NCBI GenBank assembly: GCA_003216895.1 | Contig: QCID01000006.1 | Location: 20,578 to 84,577 of the forward strand | Length of the DNA stretch: 64,000 nt | DNA from: Prochlorococcus sp. AG-402-K04 | Lineage (GTDB): Bacteria; Cyanobacteriota; Cyanobacteriia; PCC-6307; Cyanobiaceae | Reading direction: 5' to 3' | Shown here: piece after piece, positions 1 to 10,150 of the stretch | Numbering within the stretch: the first letter of the stretch is position 1 | Layout: every line of letters begins with the position of its first letter | Notes under the pieces: model-generated | Seen by the model: the letters and a program-made list of their open reading frames with translations, nothing else | Databases searched by the model: none | Told to the model about the DNA's origin: nothing | Position numbers and translations under genes: made by a program

Positions 1-219
1 TACAACAAGAGAATAAGTATCGCAAGCTGTTGGGCAGCTAGCAGAATAGCTTTACTTGATAGCGTTGAAAGGTATGAAGATAGTTATGCTATTAGCCAAG
101 AATTCTGTGAATGGATTACTTGTATCAACACATATCCTGAGGGTTTAAAAGCATCAACTTTACAAGTTCCTAATTTTCAAAAAGAAAATTTTGACGCTGA
201 TGAACTTTTAGAGCTTTGA
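1..219 (+). CDS. C-terminal part of an unrecognised protein (5' end outside window)
   Basis: An open frame enters from the left edge and ends at TGA 217-219, giving 72 residues with no internal stop. The visible part includes EFCEWITCINTYPEG and ends DELLEL. I do not recognise the family; its tail is acidic and there is no membrane segment. It reads in the same direction as the thioredoxin reductase gene, 99 bases downstream. The full start and length cannot be known from this window. Confidence 0.55.
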   Translation, partial: YNKRISIASCWAASRIALLDSVERYEDSYAISQEFCEWITCINTYPEGLKASTLQVPNFQKENFDADELLEL

Positions 220-318
220 TTTTCAATAAATTTGAGATTTAAAATCCATTTTTTATGCGTTAATTACACTTTCAAGGTTTTTTCTTATATCGTGTAAGTC
301 AATATCATTTGGTGTGGC

Positions 319-1695
319 ATGCCAGCCGAGAGCAAAGAATTAAAAACTGAGAATTTAGTAATTGTAGGTTCAGGACCAGCTGGATATACAGCTGCCATTT
401 ATGCGGCAAGAGCGAATCTACAACCTTTGCTCATTACTGGTTTTGAACAAGGAGGCATCCCTGGTGGTCAATTAATGACAACTACTTTTGTTGAGAACTT
501 CCCAGGCTTCCCTAATGGAGTTCAGGGACCAGAATTGATGGATTTAATCAAAGAACAAGCAGTGAGATGGGGAACAAAGTTAATTGAAGAAGATGCAATC
601 TCAATTGATCTAAGCAAAAGACCCTTTACTATTCTCACATCAACTCAAAAAATAAAATCAAACTCCTTAATAATCTCAACTGGAGCAAGCGCGAATCGAC
701 TGGGTCTTGAAAACGAGCAATCTTTTTGGAGTAAAGGTATTAGTGCCTGTGCAATCTGTGACGGGGCCACTCCTCAATTCAGAAATGAAGAACTTGCAGT
801 AGTGGGAGGAGGAGACTCTGCTTGTGAAGAGGCTGAATATCTAACTAAATATGGAAGCCATGTACATTTGTTAGTTAGATCAAACAAGTTAAAAGCTTCT
901 GCCGCGATGGCCGACCGAGTAGAAGCAAATTCCAACATTACTATTCATTGGGAGACTGAGCTTATAGATGTTTTAGGTAATGAATGGTTGGAAAAATTGA
1001 AAGTTAAACGGAAAAATACTAATCAAGAAGATGAAATTTCAGCTAAAGGTCTTTTTTACGCAATTGGTCATACTCCTAACACTTCTTTATTCATTGATCA
1101 GTTAAATACAGACTCAAAAGGTTACTTACAAACAGATCCTGGAAGACCAGAAACTTCTATGGAAGGTGTTTACGCAGCGGGAGATGTTGCCGATTCGGAA
1201 TGGCGTCAAGGTATTACTGCGGCAGGCAGTGGCTGCAAAGCAGCACTAGCTGCTGAAAGATGGCTAACTAAAAACAACTTAGCAACTCTTATCAAACGAG
1301 ATGAATTAGAGCCATCAAAGGCTGAGACAAAAAAAACTTTAGAAATTAGTAACGAGAAAAATTTCAACCCCGACAAGACATGGCAAAAGGGAAGTTACGC
1401 ACTAAGAAAGTTATATCATGAGTCAGAAAAACCTCTTTTCGTAATATATACATCCAGCAGCTGTGGACCTTGTCACATACTTAAGCCTCAACTTCATAGA
1501 GTTCTTAACGAATCAAACGGAAAAGCTTTAGGTGTTGAGATTGATATTGAAATCGACGAAGACATTGCAAAGCAAGCTGAAGTTAGCGGAACTCCAACCG
1601 TGCATCTTTTTAAAAACAAGGAATTAAAAAAACTTTGGACAGGTGTTAAAGCAAGAAGTGAATATAAATCTGCATTAGATTTACTAGTTGATTAG
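319..1695 (+). CDS. ntrC-type trxB: NADPH-dependent thioredoxin reductase C (reductase-thioredoxin fusion)
   Basis: This 458-residue protein joins a flavoprotein thioredoxin reductase to a thioredoxin domain. Visible are the FAD-binding GSGPAG at residues 17-22, the redox motif CAIC at 144-147 (usual CATC), the NADPH-binding GGGDSA near 163, the late FAD motif YAAGDVAD, and a C-terminal thioredoxin active site CGPC at 382-385. In cyanobacteria and chloroplasts such NTRC enzymes use NADPH directly to reduce 2-Cys peroxiredoxins and other targets in the cytoplasm. A peroxiredoxin Q gene lies far downstream at 38.1 kb and need not be its partner. The ATG at 319 fits the family's short N-terminus. 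It converges on infA, with 11 bases between the stops. Confidence 0.95.
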   Translation: MPAESKELKTENLVIVGSGPAGYTAAIYAARANLQPLLITGFEQGGIPGGQLMTTTFVENFPGFPNGVQGPELMDLIKEQAVRWGTKLIEEDAISIDLSKRPFTILTSTQKIKSNSLIISTGASANRLGLENEQSFWSKGISACAICDGATPQFRNEELAVVGGGDSACEEAEYLTKYGSHVHLLVRSNKLKASAAMADRVEANSNITIHWETELIDVLGNEWLEKLKVKRKNTNQEDEISAKGLFYAIGHTPNTSLFIDQLNTDSKGYLQTDPGRPETSMEGVYAAGDVADSEWRQGITAAGSGCKAALAAERWLTKNNLATLIKRDELEPSKAETKKTLEISNEKNFNPDKTWQKGSYALRKLYHESEKPLFVIYTSSSCGPCHILKPQLHRVLNESNGKALGVEIDIEIDEDIAKQAEVSGTPTVHLFKNKELKKLWTGVKARSEYKSALDLLVD

Positions 1696-1706
1696 ATATT
1701 AAAGAT

Positions 1707-1976
1707 CTACCTTTTTCTTGGACCACCTGGTCTATTTCCACCTTGTCTTCCTCCACCAGGGCCTACGTTTCTTTCTCTATATGTAATTCGACCTCGTGTT
1801 AAATCATAAGGACTTATTTCAACAAGAACTTTATCTCCTGCAAGCAATTTTATTCTAAATTTTGTTAATTTTCCTGCGGCTCTACACAAGCATTGATGTC
1901 CAGCGGGCTGTTCAAGAGTTACAAGATAAAATCCATTACCTTGCTCTTTTTCAATAACGCCGGATGTTTCAATCAT
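1707..1976 (-). CDS. infA: Translation initiation factor IF-1
   Basis: The 89-residue product has the single S1-like OB fold of IF-1, with the family signature around LLAGDKVLVEISPYDLTRGRITYR. It binds the ribosomal A site and helps IF-2 and IF-3 select the initiator tRNA. Compared with the usual ~72 residues it has a C-terminal glycine/arginine-rich tail (GPGGGRQGGNRPGGPRKR). The tail is probably flexible and RNA-binding, which is an inference. The start ATG at 1976 is followed directly by the conserved fold, so there is no better alternative. Confidence 0.9.
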   Translation of the reverse strand: MIETSGVIEKEQGNGFYLVTLEQPAGHQCLCRAAGKLTKFRIKLLAGDKVLVEISPYDLTRGRITYRERNVGPGGGRQGGNRPGGPRKR

Positions 1977-2053
1977 GTGTTTTTTTTTGCAGCACTAATT
2001 AACTAAAATGATTGTATTCTAAAAAAGTCTTTAATTAACCAATAAATGTATAT

Positions 2054-2272
2054 TTAACTAAAAATGTCTTGTAACTCTCGAGCAGTTTGAAATTGTCCAT
2101 AATAATAATTCGCGGAAGCTCTTAGACCTGCATCAGCTAAACCATCAAAAGCTTCAAATCCAATACTTTTCCATAATTCATTACCACATAACTTATCTAG
2201 TTCCGAAGAAGCTTCTTTAGTTAGATTTTCCAATCTTCTATTAAGATTCTTAATTTGACTAATAGACATCAC
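2054..2272 (-). CDS. Small conserved-looking soluble protein, function unknown
   Basis: A 72-residue protein with a heptad-like N-terminal half (ISQIKNLNRRLENLTKEA) that could form a short coiled coil, followed by an aromatic stretch ending NYYYGQFQTARELQDIF. No signal peptide or membrane segment is seen. It sits between infA and ycf39 on the same strand, all in core chromosome, which favours a real gene. I cannot name a function. Confidence 0.7.
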   Translation of the reverse strand: MMSISQIKNLNRRLENLTKEASSELDKLCGNELWKSIGFEAFDGLADAGLRASANYYYGQFQTARELQDIFS

Positions 2273-2321
2273 AAAAGAAAGTTTTTCTAATAGTACATAT
2301 TAACTATATTTGTGCAATAGT

Positions 2322-3296
2322 TTAAATAGGGAATTTCTTTTTTTCTTCAATATCCAGATCAACTCCAATATCTTTAAGCCTTTTCAAGATTACTCCGTAA
2401 TACTCTTTTATATAGCCCTCCATTGTTGTTGAATCAGCTTGATTCAAACCAAAAGCATTATAAGTATCCTCCATAGGAGCATCCAACTTTCCACCACTTC
2501 CGCTCAATTCAGAAAAGGATAGTCTCTCGGCAACGTTTAATGTTGATTCGAAAAAAGATACGACTGATTGAGCAATAGAAATTATTGTTGGAGAAACTTT
2601 TAATACTCTTGCTTTTTTTTCGCTGAACTTTTCACATAAACTAACTAATTCTTTAGCACTCCATGCTTTTGGACCGACTATTGGAAATCTTCGTTTGATG
2701 GTTTGAGGCCTTTCTAAAGCTGCAACGGCAAATCGAGCTATATCCTGCGTATTCATGTATGCAATTTCAGTAGGATTGCCACTGATCCAGACTGGCTCAT
2801 TATTTAATATGGGAATAGCGAATTGACCAATAACCCCTTGCATGAAAGCAACACCTTGCAAAATGGTGTAGTCCAAAGATGAACTAGCCAATAATTCTTC
2901 AGTACAGTATTTAATATCCATTAATGGGATTTTTCTATACATTTCAGCTCCCAATAAAGATAGAAAAACTACTCTTTTTACTTTTTTTTCTTCACAGGCA
3001 TTATATAAATTTAATTTTCCATCCCAATCTATTTCGTAAACGCTGCGTGGATCATCAGGCCGGCTAGTAGCCGCATCAATAACAGCATCAACGCCATCAA
3101 GAGCATACTCAATATCTTCTTTGTTTATTAAATTGCCACGAGTTAATTCGCAACCCCACTCTTGAAGGAATGAAGCTGCTTTTGGTTTCCTAACCATGCA
3201 GCGAACTTTGTGTCCTGCATCTATGGCATTTTTGGCTATTTGGCGCCCAAGTGTTCCTGTGCCACCAATCACCAGAACTTGCATAGTCGAATTCAT
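2322..3296 (-). CDS. ycf39: Ycf39, NAD(P)-binding atypical SDR protein (photosystem II assembly)
   Basis: A 324-residue NmrA-like Rossmann protein with the dinucleotide motif GGTGTLGRQIA near residues 11-21 and the family stretch VDAVIDAATSRPDDP. Cyanobacterial Ycf39 and its plant relative HCF244 bind chlorophyll-loaded helper proteins and supply pigment to newly made D1 during photosystem II assembly. Here the start could be the first ATG (3296) or the internal ATG four codons later (3284), which matches the usual MQVLVIGGTG start of the family better. petM lies immediately upstream on the same strand, 43 bases away, so the two may be co-transcribed. Confidence 0.92.
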   Translation of the reverse strand: MNSTMQVLVIGGTGTLGRQIAKNAIDAGHKVRCMVRKPKAASFLQEWGCELTRGNLINKEDIEYALDGVDAVIDAATSRPDDPRSVYEIDWDGKLNLYNACEEKKVKRVVFLSLLGAEMYRKIPLMDIKYCTEELLASSSLDYTILQGVAFMQGVIGQFAIPILNNEPVWISGNPTEIAYMNTQDIARFAVAALERPQTIKRRFPIVGPKAWSAKELVSLCEKFSEKKARVLKVSPTIISIAQSVVSFFESTLNVAERLSFSELSGSGGKLDAPMEDTYNAFGLNQADSTTMEGYIKEYYGVILKRLKDIGVDLDIEEKKKFPI

Positions 3297-3339
3297 TACA
3301 AGAGTGGAGCCTAAATGGGCAAACTATGGATTGTGGAAA

Positions 3340-3438
3340 TTAATCACCTTGAAGTTTCAAAAGAAGTACTCCTCCTAAAAGCCCAATGGGAATTAAAACC
3401 CAAAAGACCGCAGCGATTCCAAAAATTTCTGATGCCAT
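3340..3438 (-). CDS. petM: Cytochrome b6f complex subunit PetM (subunit 7)
   Basis: Read on the minus strand, ATG at 3436-3438 opens a 32-residue peptide that begins [19 protein letters not shown] and ends LLKLQGD before a TAA at 3340-3342. It is one transmembrane helix with the sequence and length typical of PetM, a peripheral stabilising subunit of the cytochrome b6f complex in the thylakoid membrane. It lies directly upstream of ycf39 in the same direction. Confidence 0.93.
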   Translation of the reverse strand: MASEIFGIAAVFWVLIPIGLLGGVLLLKLQGD

Positions 3439-3579
3439 TCAGATAATTTAACTCATTTACTATTAAAACCTAAAGCCCTGACATTCAGATAAAAATCAAA
3501 ACTCATAGGTGAATTTTTAAAATAAAATTAAAATGAGATAAACATTCCAAATAAGAAGTTGGAATTTATTTTTGATGAA

Positions 3580-4551
3580 ATGCAGTCTAAGATTCAAAAT
3601 AAAGATTTTTTCACTGGAACCTCAAATTGGGGTGAATCTAAGAATTGGTTCTACAAAGATCTAAAAGTTCATTTCAGAGTGACAGGAGAGGAATCAAACA
3701 CTCCAATTGTTCTAATCCATGGCTTTGGAGCGAGCTGTGATCATTGGAGAAATAATGCAGAAGTGTTCGCATCTGCAGGTTTTAGAATTTATGGAATAGA
3801 TTTAATAGGGTTTGGGAAATCAGAACAAGATCTTAAAGGAAAAAAAATCTATTTAAATAATCAATTTTGGGCCAATCAATTAGCTTCTTTTATTGATGAA
3901 ATAGTAAACATCGAACGAAATGAAAAGGTTATATTGATTGGAAATTCTTTAGGAGCTTTAACATCAATAACTACTCTTTTGCAAAGACCAGAGTTAATAA
4001 AAACTATAATTGCGGCCCCACTACCAGAGCCAGTTTCAGTTAATCCAATTAAAATAGTTCTCCCTAATTGGATTAGAAGCATTAATAGTTTTCTAATAAA
4101 AGTTTTTTTTAATCTGCTTCCTTTAAAACCTTTAATAAATTTAATTTCAAGGACAGAACTAATTACTTTTGCTCTTCAAAGTGCTTATTTTAGCTCAATT
4201 TCAAATGACAAATTATTAAAAAGAATAGTTACAGTTCCTGCCAGAAGGTCCAATGCTTCAAAAGCTCTTAGATCTATGTGCGTTGGAATGAGTACAAGAG
4301 CAAATTATGCAAAAGGTCCGTCAATTTTAGAAAAAATTAAAAACCTTCCAAATCGTCCACCAATTTTGTTGATTTGGGGGAATCAAGATAAATTGATACC
4401 TATATTTTTGGCAAAAAAACTTATAAAGCTCCATCCTTGGCTTAAATTAAGTGTTATCGATAATGCAGGTCATTGTCTACATGATGAATTACCAAATCAT
4501 TTCAATCAAATTGTTCTGAAATGGCTAGAGAACTTAAAAACTTCTAAGTAA
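3580..4551 (+). CDS. Alpha/beta-hydrolase fold protein
   Basis: The product (323 residues from this ATG) has the order typical of alpha/beta hydrolases: oxyanion loop [10 protein letters not shown], nucleophile elbow GNSLGA (serine), a lid region of hydrophobic helices, then the acid strand [12 protein letters not shown] and the histidine loop NAGHCLHDE. The whole catalytic triad therefore appears intact. Homologues are common in cyanobacteria and plastids; substrates are mostly unknown. A TTG at 3559 would add seven residues, but I prefer ATG 3580. Five bases separate its stop from ilvH, suggesting shared transcription. Confidence 0.85.
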   Translation: MQSKIQNKDFFTGTSNWGESKNWFYKDLKVHFRVTGEESNTPIVLIHGFGASCDHWRNNAEVFASAGFRIYGIDLIGFGKSEQDLKGKKIYLNNQFWANQLASFIDEIVNIERNEKVILIGNSLGALTSITTLLQRPELIKTIIAAPLPEPVSVNPIKIVLPNWIRSINSFLIKVFFNLLPLKPLINLISRTELITFALQSAYFSSISNDKLLKRIVTVPARRSNASKALRSMCVGMSTRANYAKGPSILEKIKNLPNRPPILLIWGNQDKLIPIFLAKKLIKLHPWLKLSVIDNAGHCLHDELPNHFNQIVLKWLENLKTSK

Positions 4552-4556
4552 CAAAT

Positions 4557-5066
4557 ATGAAGCACACTCTTTCAGTTTTAGTTGAAGATGAATCTGGAGC
4601 ATTAAGCAGGATTGCAGGCCTTTTTGCACGAAGAGGATTTAATATTGATAGCTTGGCTGTTGGCCCTGCAGAAGCCAAGGGAATATCTAGATTAACGATG
4701 GTTGTTGAAGGGGACGAATCAACTCTGCAACAAATGACGAAACAATTGAACAAATTAATAAATGTCTTAGAAGTTCTAGATTTAACAACTTTGCCCGCTG
4801 TAGAAAGAGAGTTGATGCTCTTGAAAGTCTCAGCATCCTCTGAAAACAGAGGGAAAATCTTAGATCTCGTTCAAGTCTTTAGAGCAAAAGTTGTAGACGT
4901 ATCTGACAATGCACTGACACTTGAGGTTGTTGGAGACCCCGGAAAACTTGTTGCCCTAGAGAACTTATTGAAACCTTATGGAATTTTAGAAATTGCCAGA
5001 ACAGGAAAAGTTGCTCTTAAGAGAGCATCAGGAGTTAATACTGAAATGTTAAAAGCAACAAGGTGA
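4557..5066 (+). CDS. ilvH: Acetolactate synthase small (regulatory) subunit
   Basis: The 169-residue protein begins with an ACT domain ([27 protein letters not shown]...) and continues with the ALS-small-subunit C-terminal domain ([11 protein letters not shown]...). It binds valine and regulates the catalytic subunit IlvB, which makes acetolactate or acetohydroxybutyrate in branched-chain amino acid synthesis. Length and both domains are normal. ilvB is not in this window. Confidence 0.95.
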   Translation: MKHTLSVLVEDESGALSRIAGLFARRGFNIDSLAVGPAEAKGISRLTMVVEGDESTLQQMTKQLNKLINVLEVLDLTTLPAVERELMLLKVSASSENRGKILDLVQVFRAKVVDVSDNALTLEVVGDPGKLVALENLLKPYGILEIARTGKVALKRASGVNTEMLKATR

Positions 5067-5075
5067 TATTTTTCT

Positions 5076-5792
5076 TCAAAAATCGACTCTTTTTGCTTCA
5101 ATTATAAAATCTTCTTCTTGAATTAAATCAACTATATTCATACCACTAATCACTTTTCCAAAAACAGCATATCTACCATCAAGCTCTGGTAAAGGTTTTA
5201 GTAATATATGAAACTGCGAGCTTGCTGAATTCAATGCTTTAGATCTATCCATCGATAAATATGATCTTTTATGCTTGAGTTCAATTTTATTTATTTGATT
5301 AGAAATATCTATTTCTTTACCATATATTGGTAATTTTTTAGTTTTTAATTTTATTTCCAAGGGAATATATCGTCTTTTTCCTGTATTTTCATCTATAAAT
5401 TTGTTTTCACTATCTTTTAAAATATTCTCCCCTCCTCTAATTATAAAAGGGTAAGGTTCCTTTATTACTCTATTGAAAATTGTTTTATTATATGCACCTT
5501 TTTCGACAAAATCAATAAAATTACCAACAGTTATTGGTGCTGATTTACCATAAAGCTCTAATTTTATATTCCCTCTATTGGTAATCAATAAAACATATTC
5601 ATTTGACAAAACACAAGGTAAAGCAGTAGAAGAACATATATCTAATTTTTCATTTTTTTTTGAAGATGAACATCCTGATATCAAAATTAAATTGATAAAC
5701 AGAAGCGTATAAACTGGTCTAAAAAATCTATAAATTAAAGTTGAATTATTTAATACTCCGTTAATAGTATTGTTCTTTTTAAATTCCTTCAA
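5076..5792 (-). CDS. Cyclophilin-type peptidyl-prolyl isomerase, predicted lipoprotein
   Basis: A 238-residue protein with a hydrophobic N-terminal segment ending in LISGC (lipobox, residues ~37-41), then a cyclophilin domain: [51 protein letters not shown] and [11 protein letters not shown]. Cyclophilins catalyse proline isomerisation during folding. The lipobox suggests it is tethered in the periplasmic or thylakoid-lumen side of a membrane. It overlaps the end of ycf4 by 14 bases on the same strand, so the two are probably translated from one mRNA. Several residues of the standard active site look changed, so activity is uncertain. Confidence 0.85.
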   Translation of the reverse strand: MKEFKKNNTINGVLNNSTLIYRFFRPVYTLLFINLILISGCSSSKKNEKLDICSSTALPCVLSNEYVLLITNRGNIKLELYGKSAPITVGNFIDFVEKGAYNKTIFNRVIKEPYPFIIRGGENILKDSENKFIDENTGKRRYIPLEIKLKTKKLPIYGKEIDISNQINKIELKHKRSYLSMDRSKALNSASSQFHILLKPLPELDGRYAVFGKVISGMNIVDLIQEEDFIIEAKRVDF

Positions 5793-6354
5793 GGTTAACC
5801 TCTAAAAATCTCGCAATTTCAGCACCTTCATTCTCTAAATCCAATAATGGTTTAGGAGATCCGACTCTAGATATTGGCAAATCCTTCCTACCTTTAATCC
5901 TCAAAGATACTCTTCTAAGTGGATTAAAGCCTTCTCTTACCTCTAATTTCACAGCTTTAATCTCATCAATGGGTATTTCTATTTCTATATCCTTTAATAA
6001 TCCTCTCCTAGACAAAGATAAAACTCCTTTATTTTTGTCAAATCTATTAACACCAGAACCATAATCGATACTTATAAGCCTCCAAAAATAAATAGCTAAT
6101 AAGAAAGCAGCAACACCGTATAGCCCCATAACCAAGCCTTGAGGAACAAAAATCAAAGTTGATGGATTTCCCAATGGCAAGAAGTCCCTTCCAAAATAAC
6201 TTGAAAATGAAGCCAACAAAAATCCAACCCCGCCAATACTGAGCATTGAAGCTACTAAATAGTTCGAAACCTTACGCGAACCTTTAATTTTCTGTTCTAG
6301 TACTAAATCAGATAGATCTTTTTCTGATTGACTTAACTCGGTTTCAGTTGACAT
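5779..6354 (-). CDS. ycf4: Photosystem I assembly protein Ycf4
   Basis: From ATG 6354 the product has 191 residues. It shows two transmembrane helices (about residues 28-50 and 68-90) and the Ycf4 soluble domain with [26 protein letters not shown] and LPISRVG. Ycf4 is a thylakoid scaffold used in assembling photosystem I. Longer reading from ATG 6378 or TTG 6429 is possible but adds residues not typical of the family. It is divergent from psbD and overlaps the cyclophilin gene downstream. Confidence 0.92.
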   Translation of the reverse strand: MSTETELSQSEKDLSDLVLEQKIKGSRKVSNYLVASMLSIGGVGFLLASFSSYFGRDFLPLGNPSTLIFVPQGLVMGLYGVAAFLLAIYFWRLISIDYGSGVNRFDKNKGVLSLSRRGLLKDIEIEIPIDEIKAVKLEVREGFNPLRRVSLRIKGRKDLPISRVGSPKPLLDLENEGAEIARFLEVNLEGI

Positions 6355-6553
6355 AAGCTCTTGGAATTGGGAATACATCCCTTTCAAAACATTATAGAGA
6401 CTAAGTTTTTGACAATTACTACATATCAATAAAAAACTTTCATATTATCTCATTTCAATACAAGGGATTTCATCAAGTTAAAGATTTACCCACAAACCCC
6501 GTCATCGTTGTTAAAGTCTCCGACGTATACAAAAGCTCAGCAACGCTCCTCCC

Positions 6554-7630
6554 ATGACGATCGCTGTTGGAAGCGCAACAGAACGAGGTTGGTTTGACAA
6601 CCTGGATGACTGGTTAAAGCGCGACCGATTCGTATTTGTTGGTTGGTCTGGACTACTTCTCTTCCCTACAGCTTTCTTAGCTATTGGTGGATGGTTTACA
6701 GGTACAACCTTCGTTTCTTCCTGGTACACCCATGGTGTAGCCAGTTCTTATCTTGAGGGATGTAATTTCCTCACTGCTGCTGTTAGTACTCCTGGCGATG
6801 CCATGGGTCACAGTCTTCTTTTCCTTTGGGGACCAGAAGCTCAAGGCGATTTAACACGTTGGTTCCAACTTGGTGGCCTATGGAATTTCGTTGCTCTTCA
6901 CGGCGCATTTAGTCTTATAGGCTTCATGCTTCGTCAGTTCGAAATTGCAAGATTAGTTGGTATCCGTCCTTATAACGCACTTGCTTTCTCAGCAGTTATT
7001 GCAGTATTTACTGCTTGCTTCCTTATCTATCCCTTAGGTCAGCACAGTTGGTTCTTCGCTCCTTCTTTTGGAGTTGCAGCAATATTCCGATTCATTCTTT
7101 TTATTCAAGGATTCCACAACATTACGCTTAACCCATTCCACATGATGGGAGTAGCAGGAATTCTTGGAGGTGCTCTACTTTGCGCTATTCATGGTGCAAC
7201 TGTTCAGAACACTCTTTATGAAGATTCAAGTATTTATTCTGACGGTAAAAATCAGAGTACTACTTTCAGAGGTTTTGACCCAGTTCAAGAAGAAGAGACT
7301 TACTCATTTATTACTGCAAACCGTTTCTGGAGTCAGATTTTCGGTATTGCATTCTCAAATAAGCGTTTCCTTCACTTCTTGATGCTCTTCGTGCCTGTAA
7401 CAGGTATGTGGGCTGCATCAATTGGAATTGTTGGATTAGCTCTAAACCTTCGTGCTTACGATTTTGTTAGCCAAGAAATCAGAGCTGCTGAAGATCCTGA
7501 ATTCGAAACTTTCTATACCAAAAACATCCTTCTTAATGAAGGTATGCGTGCATGGATGTCTTCTGTAGACCAGCCACACGAAAACTTTGTATTCCCTGAG
7601 GAGGTACTCCCACGTGGAAACGCCCTTTAA
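6554..7630 (+). CDS. psbD: Photosystem II reaction centre protein D2
   Basis: A 358-residue protein matching D2 along its whole length, from [28 protein letters not shown] to the end PRGNAL. It forms the reaction-centre heterodimer with D1 and carries the bound plastoquinone QA; five membrane helices are evident and the metal/chlorophyll histidines lie in stretches such as [14 protein letters not shown]. No good Shine-Dalgarno sequence precedes the ATG, which is usual here. It overlaps psbC by 17 bases. Confidence 0.98.
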   Translation: MTIAVGSATERGWFDNLDDWLKRDRFVFVGWSGLLLFPTAFLAIGGWFTGTTFVSSWYTHGVASSYLEGCNFLTAAVSTPGDAMGHSLLFLWGPEAQGDLTRWFQLGGLWNFVALHGAFSLIGFMLRQFEIARLVGIRPYNALAFSAVIAVFTACFLIYPLGQHSWFFAPSFGVAAIFRFILFIQGFHNITLNPFHMMGVAGILGGALLCAIHGATVQNTLYEDSSIYSDGKNQSTTFRGFDPVQEEETYSFITANRFWSQIFGIAFSNKRFLHFLMLFVPVTGMWAASIGIVGLALNLRAYDFVSQEIRAAEDPEFETFYTKNILLNEGMRAWMSSVDQPHENFVFPEEVLPRGNAL

Positions 7631-8996
7631 TAGTTTACTCAAAGCCCCTAATCAAAGTCTTGAGGAGACTGGTTACGCCTGGTATGTAGGAAATGCAAGG
7701 CTAATCAATCTTTCTGGAAGATTATTAGGTGCTCACATTGCTCACGCAGGACTAATTGTGTTCTGGGCTGGTGCGATGATGCTTTTCGAAGTAAGTCACT
7801 TCACCATGGATAAACCCATGTGGGAACAGGGCTTAATTTGTATGCCTCACGTAGCCATGTTTGGATACGGCATTGGTCCTGGAGGAGAAGTAACAGATGT
7901 TTGGCCATTCTTCATTGCAGGTGTTATTCACCTAGTTGCTTCTGGAATCCTTGGCTTTGGAGGTGTTTTTCACTCCCTAGCTGGTCCTGAAAAGCTAGAA
8001 GAAGATTTCCCATTCTTCTCAACCGATTGGAGAGACAAAAATCAAATGACCAATATTCTTGGTTTTCATTTGGTTGTTCTAGGAGTTGGTGCTCTTTTAT
8101 GGTCCATCAATTGGATGTACATAGGCGGTGCATACGACACTTGGGCTCCTGGTGGTGGAGAAGTTAGATTGATCAACCCAACACTCGATCCAAGAATTAT
8201 TTTTGGATATCTACTATCAACCCCTTGGGGAGGTGGTGGCTGGATGGTTGGTGTTAACTCAATGGAAGATATTGTCGGAGGACATGTTTACCTGGGTGTG
8301 ATTGAAATAATTGGTGGTCTTTTCCATATCTTCACTAAGCCATATGGATGGGCAAGAAGAGCCTTTATCTGGAATGGAGAAGGACTTCTGAGTTATGCGT
8401 TAGGTGGAATTTGTGTTGCTAGTTTTGTAGCTTCATGTTTCATCTGGTTCAATAACACTGCTTATCCATCTGAGTTCTACGGTCCAACAAACGCTGAAGC
8501 CTCTCAGGCCCAAAGTTTTACATTCCTAGTTCGTGACCAACGAATTGGAGCAAATGTAGGTTCAACAATGGGTCCAACTGGTTTAGGTAAGTACCTAATG
8601 CGTTCTCCTACTGGTGAAATCATCTTTGGTGGAGAAACTATGCGTTTTTGGGATTTCCGAGGACCATGGCTTGAGCCACTTAGAGGACCAAATGGTCTTA
8701 GCCTTGAGAAGATTCAAAATGATATTCAGCCTTGGCAGGTACGCCGCGCTGCTGAATACATGACTCATGCTCCTAATGCTTCTATCAACTCAGTTGGTGG
8801 AATCATTACCGAACCTAATGCAGTTAACTTTGTTAATCTGCGTCAATGGCTTGCAGGTGCTCAGTTCTTCCTTGGTTGGTTTACTTTTGTAGGTCATCTT
8901 TGGCATGCTGGTCGTGCAAGAGCCGCTGCAGCTGGATTTGAGAAAGGTATCAGTCGTTCACAAGAGCCTGCTCTTTCAATGCCTGATCTAGATTAG
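7614..8996 (+). CDS. psbC: Photosystem II CP43 chlorophyll-binding core antenna
   Basis: CP43 with six membrane helices and the lumenal loop that contains the [14 protein letters not shown] region, whose glutamate and arginine contact the manganese cluster. I place the start at GTG 7614, inside psbD, because the family's N-terminus ([14 protein letters not shown]...) follows it and a strong GAGGAGG ribosome-binding site lies about 10 bases upstream. This gives 460 residues. A longer frame from TTG 7587 would place the ribosome-binding site inside the gene. The psbD-psbC overlap is the classic arrangement. Confidence 0.97.
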   Translation: METPFNSLLKAPNQSLEETGYAWYVGNARLINLSGRLLGAHIAHAGLIVFWAGAMMLFEVSHFTMDKPMWEQGLICMPHVAMFGYGIGPGGEVTDVWPFFIAGVIHLVASGILGFGGVFHSLAGPEKLEEDFPFFSTDWRDKNQMTNILGFHLVVLGVGALLWSINWMYIGGAYDTWAPGGGEVRLINPTLDPRIIFGYLLSTPWGGGGWMVGVNSMEDIVGGHVYLGVIEIIGGLFHIFTKPYGWARRAFIWNGEGLLSYALGGICVASFVASCFIWFNNTAYPSEFYGPTNAEASQAQSFTFLVRDQRIGANVGSTMGPTGLGKYLMRSPTGEIIFGGETMRFWDFRGPWLEPLRGPNGLSLEKIQNDIQPWQVRRAAEYMTHAPNASINSVGGIITEPNAVNFVNLRQWLAGAQFFLGWFTFVGHLWHAGRARAAAAGFEKGISRSQEPALSMPDLD

Positions 8997-9010
8997 ATCC
9001 CTAAATAAAA

Positions 9011-9038
9011 AAAGCCCTCTTATAAGAGGGCTTTTTTT
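9011..9038 (+). terminator. Rho-independent terminator of psbDC
   Basis: A perfect 10-base stem (AAAGCCCTCT / AGAGGGCTTT) with loop TATA is followed by a run of T. It lies 15 bases after the psbC stop. A-runs on the other side suggest it may also work for the convergent maf gene. Confidence 0.9.
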
Positions 9039-9068
9039 TATGCTCAAAAATATTGATCTTATTAAAGT

Positions 9069-9704
9069 TTATCTATTTAAAAGCAACTCCGATAAACCGG
9101 ATTTTTCTAAATTGGTTTTTAACCAAGGCAGGCTAAGTCCAATAACATTACTAAAACATCCATCTATTTTTTTTATAAATAGCCCTCCATTTCCTTCAAT
9201 CGCAAATCCGCCTGCACAATTATATGGTTCTGAAATTGAGGCATATTTTTTGATCTCAGTACTAGATAGAGACATAAATTCTATTTTTGTGCTCACTACC
9301 CCTTCACAAATTTTATCTGGATAAATAATTTCCTTATCGTATTTTGAATTATCTATAGAAATTAAATAATGACCAGTATGCAAAAATCCTGATCTGCCAG
9401 ACATCCTTTGCCACCTAGATATCAATTGATCTTTATTAATGGGCTTTCCAAATATTTCCCCATCAAACTCAAATAAAGAATCACAAGCTAATAAAGCTTT
9501 AAAAGTATTTAACCTCTGATTTGCTTTGATCAATTTTTTCCAAGAACTTTCAGCTTTTCGCTTGGCTAATAATTTGACCTTGAGGCATGGATCTAATTCT
9601 TTAACCTTCGTCTCATCAAAATCACTTACAATGACTTTGTATCTTAAAGCTATTTGATCAAGTAATTTTTGACGTGCTTTGGATGCAGAAGCAAGCACAA
9701 ACAT
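9069..9704 (-). CDS. maf: Maf-like nucleoside triphosphate pyrophosphatase
   Basis: A 211-residue Maf/HAM1-like protein: N-terminal FVLASASKARQKLL (family SxSxxR motif), SDFDETKV, ACDSLFEFDGEIFGKP and the late GAFAIEG-like stretch AGGFAIEGNGG. These enzymes hydrolyse non-canonical or modified nucleotides to monophosphates and keep them out of nucleic acids. Length is normal. It converges on psbC with a shared terminator region between them. Confidence 0.9.
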   Translation of the reverse strand: MFVLASASKARQKLLDQIALRYKVIVSDFDETKVKELDPCLKVKLLAKRKAESSWKKLIKANQRLNTFKALLACDSLFEFDGEIFGKPINKDQLISRWQRMSGRSGFLHTGHYLISIDNSKYDKEIIYPDKICEGVVSTKIEFMSLSSTEIKKYASISEPYNCAGGFAIEGNGGLFIKKIDGCFSNVIGLSLPWLKTNLEKSGLSELLLNR

Positions 9705-9775
9705 AGAAAACTAAATTTTTTAATAGGTAAAGTCAATTTTGATCTTACCTATTAAGAATAAAACCATTTAATTAA

Positions 9776-10150
9776 ATGTTACTGATTGATCAAAAAATCT
9801 TTAGAAGAGCAAAGAAAGGGATGAGGAATTGTCCATTCAACTTATTTCTTTTTCAAAGTCTTCTAGAAAGTAGCCTAAGTGCTGATGATGTAATTTTAGA
9901 TAAATCAAGATATTTAAATCAAGAATCTATGTTTATCAATAATTCTTCATTAATAGAAAATGAATTTCTTAAATTAATAAAAATAGGGGTATTACGAAGA
10001 GAGGTTGATGGGCAAGGTCTCACTTCAAAAGTTCGTATGACTCCAATAGGAAGACAAGTTCTGGAAAAAAATTCAGATTTATTGAATAAAAAGTCAACGC
10101 TAATTAAGAAATTAATGTCATGTCTAAAATTTAAATTTTACCCAAGATGA
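9776..10150 (+). CDS. Small protein of unknown function translationally coupled to cobQ
   Basis: A 124-residue soluble protein, MLLIDQKIFRRAKKG..., with a basic N-terminus and C-terminus. The stretch KLIKIGVLRREVDGQGLTSKVRMTPIGRQVLE resembles the recognition helix and wing of a winged-helix fold, but that is only an impression. Its TGA overlaps the cobQ ATG (ATGA, 10147-10150), so the two are probably co-translated. I do not recognise a named family. Confidence 0.7.
   Translation: MLLIDQKIFRRAKKGMRNCPFNLFLFQSLLESSLSADDVILDKSRYLNQESMFINNSSLIENEFLKLIKIGVLRREVDGQGLTSKVRMTPIGRQVLEKNSDLLNKKSTLIKKLMSCLKFKFYPR

Noticed and set aside
6409..6448. Promoter for psbD from TTGACA (6409) and TATTAT (6443)
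   Set aside because: The 28-base spacing is far from the usual 17; no confident promoter call is possible by eye.
7587..7613. N-terminal extension of psbC from TTG 7587
   Set aside because: The family starts at GTG 7614, and the GAGGAGG ribosome-binding site would lie inside the extension.
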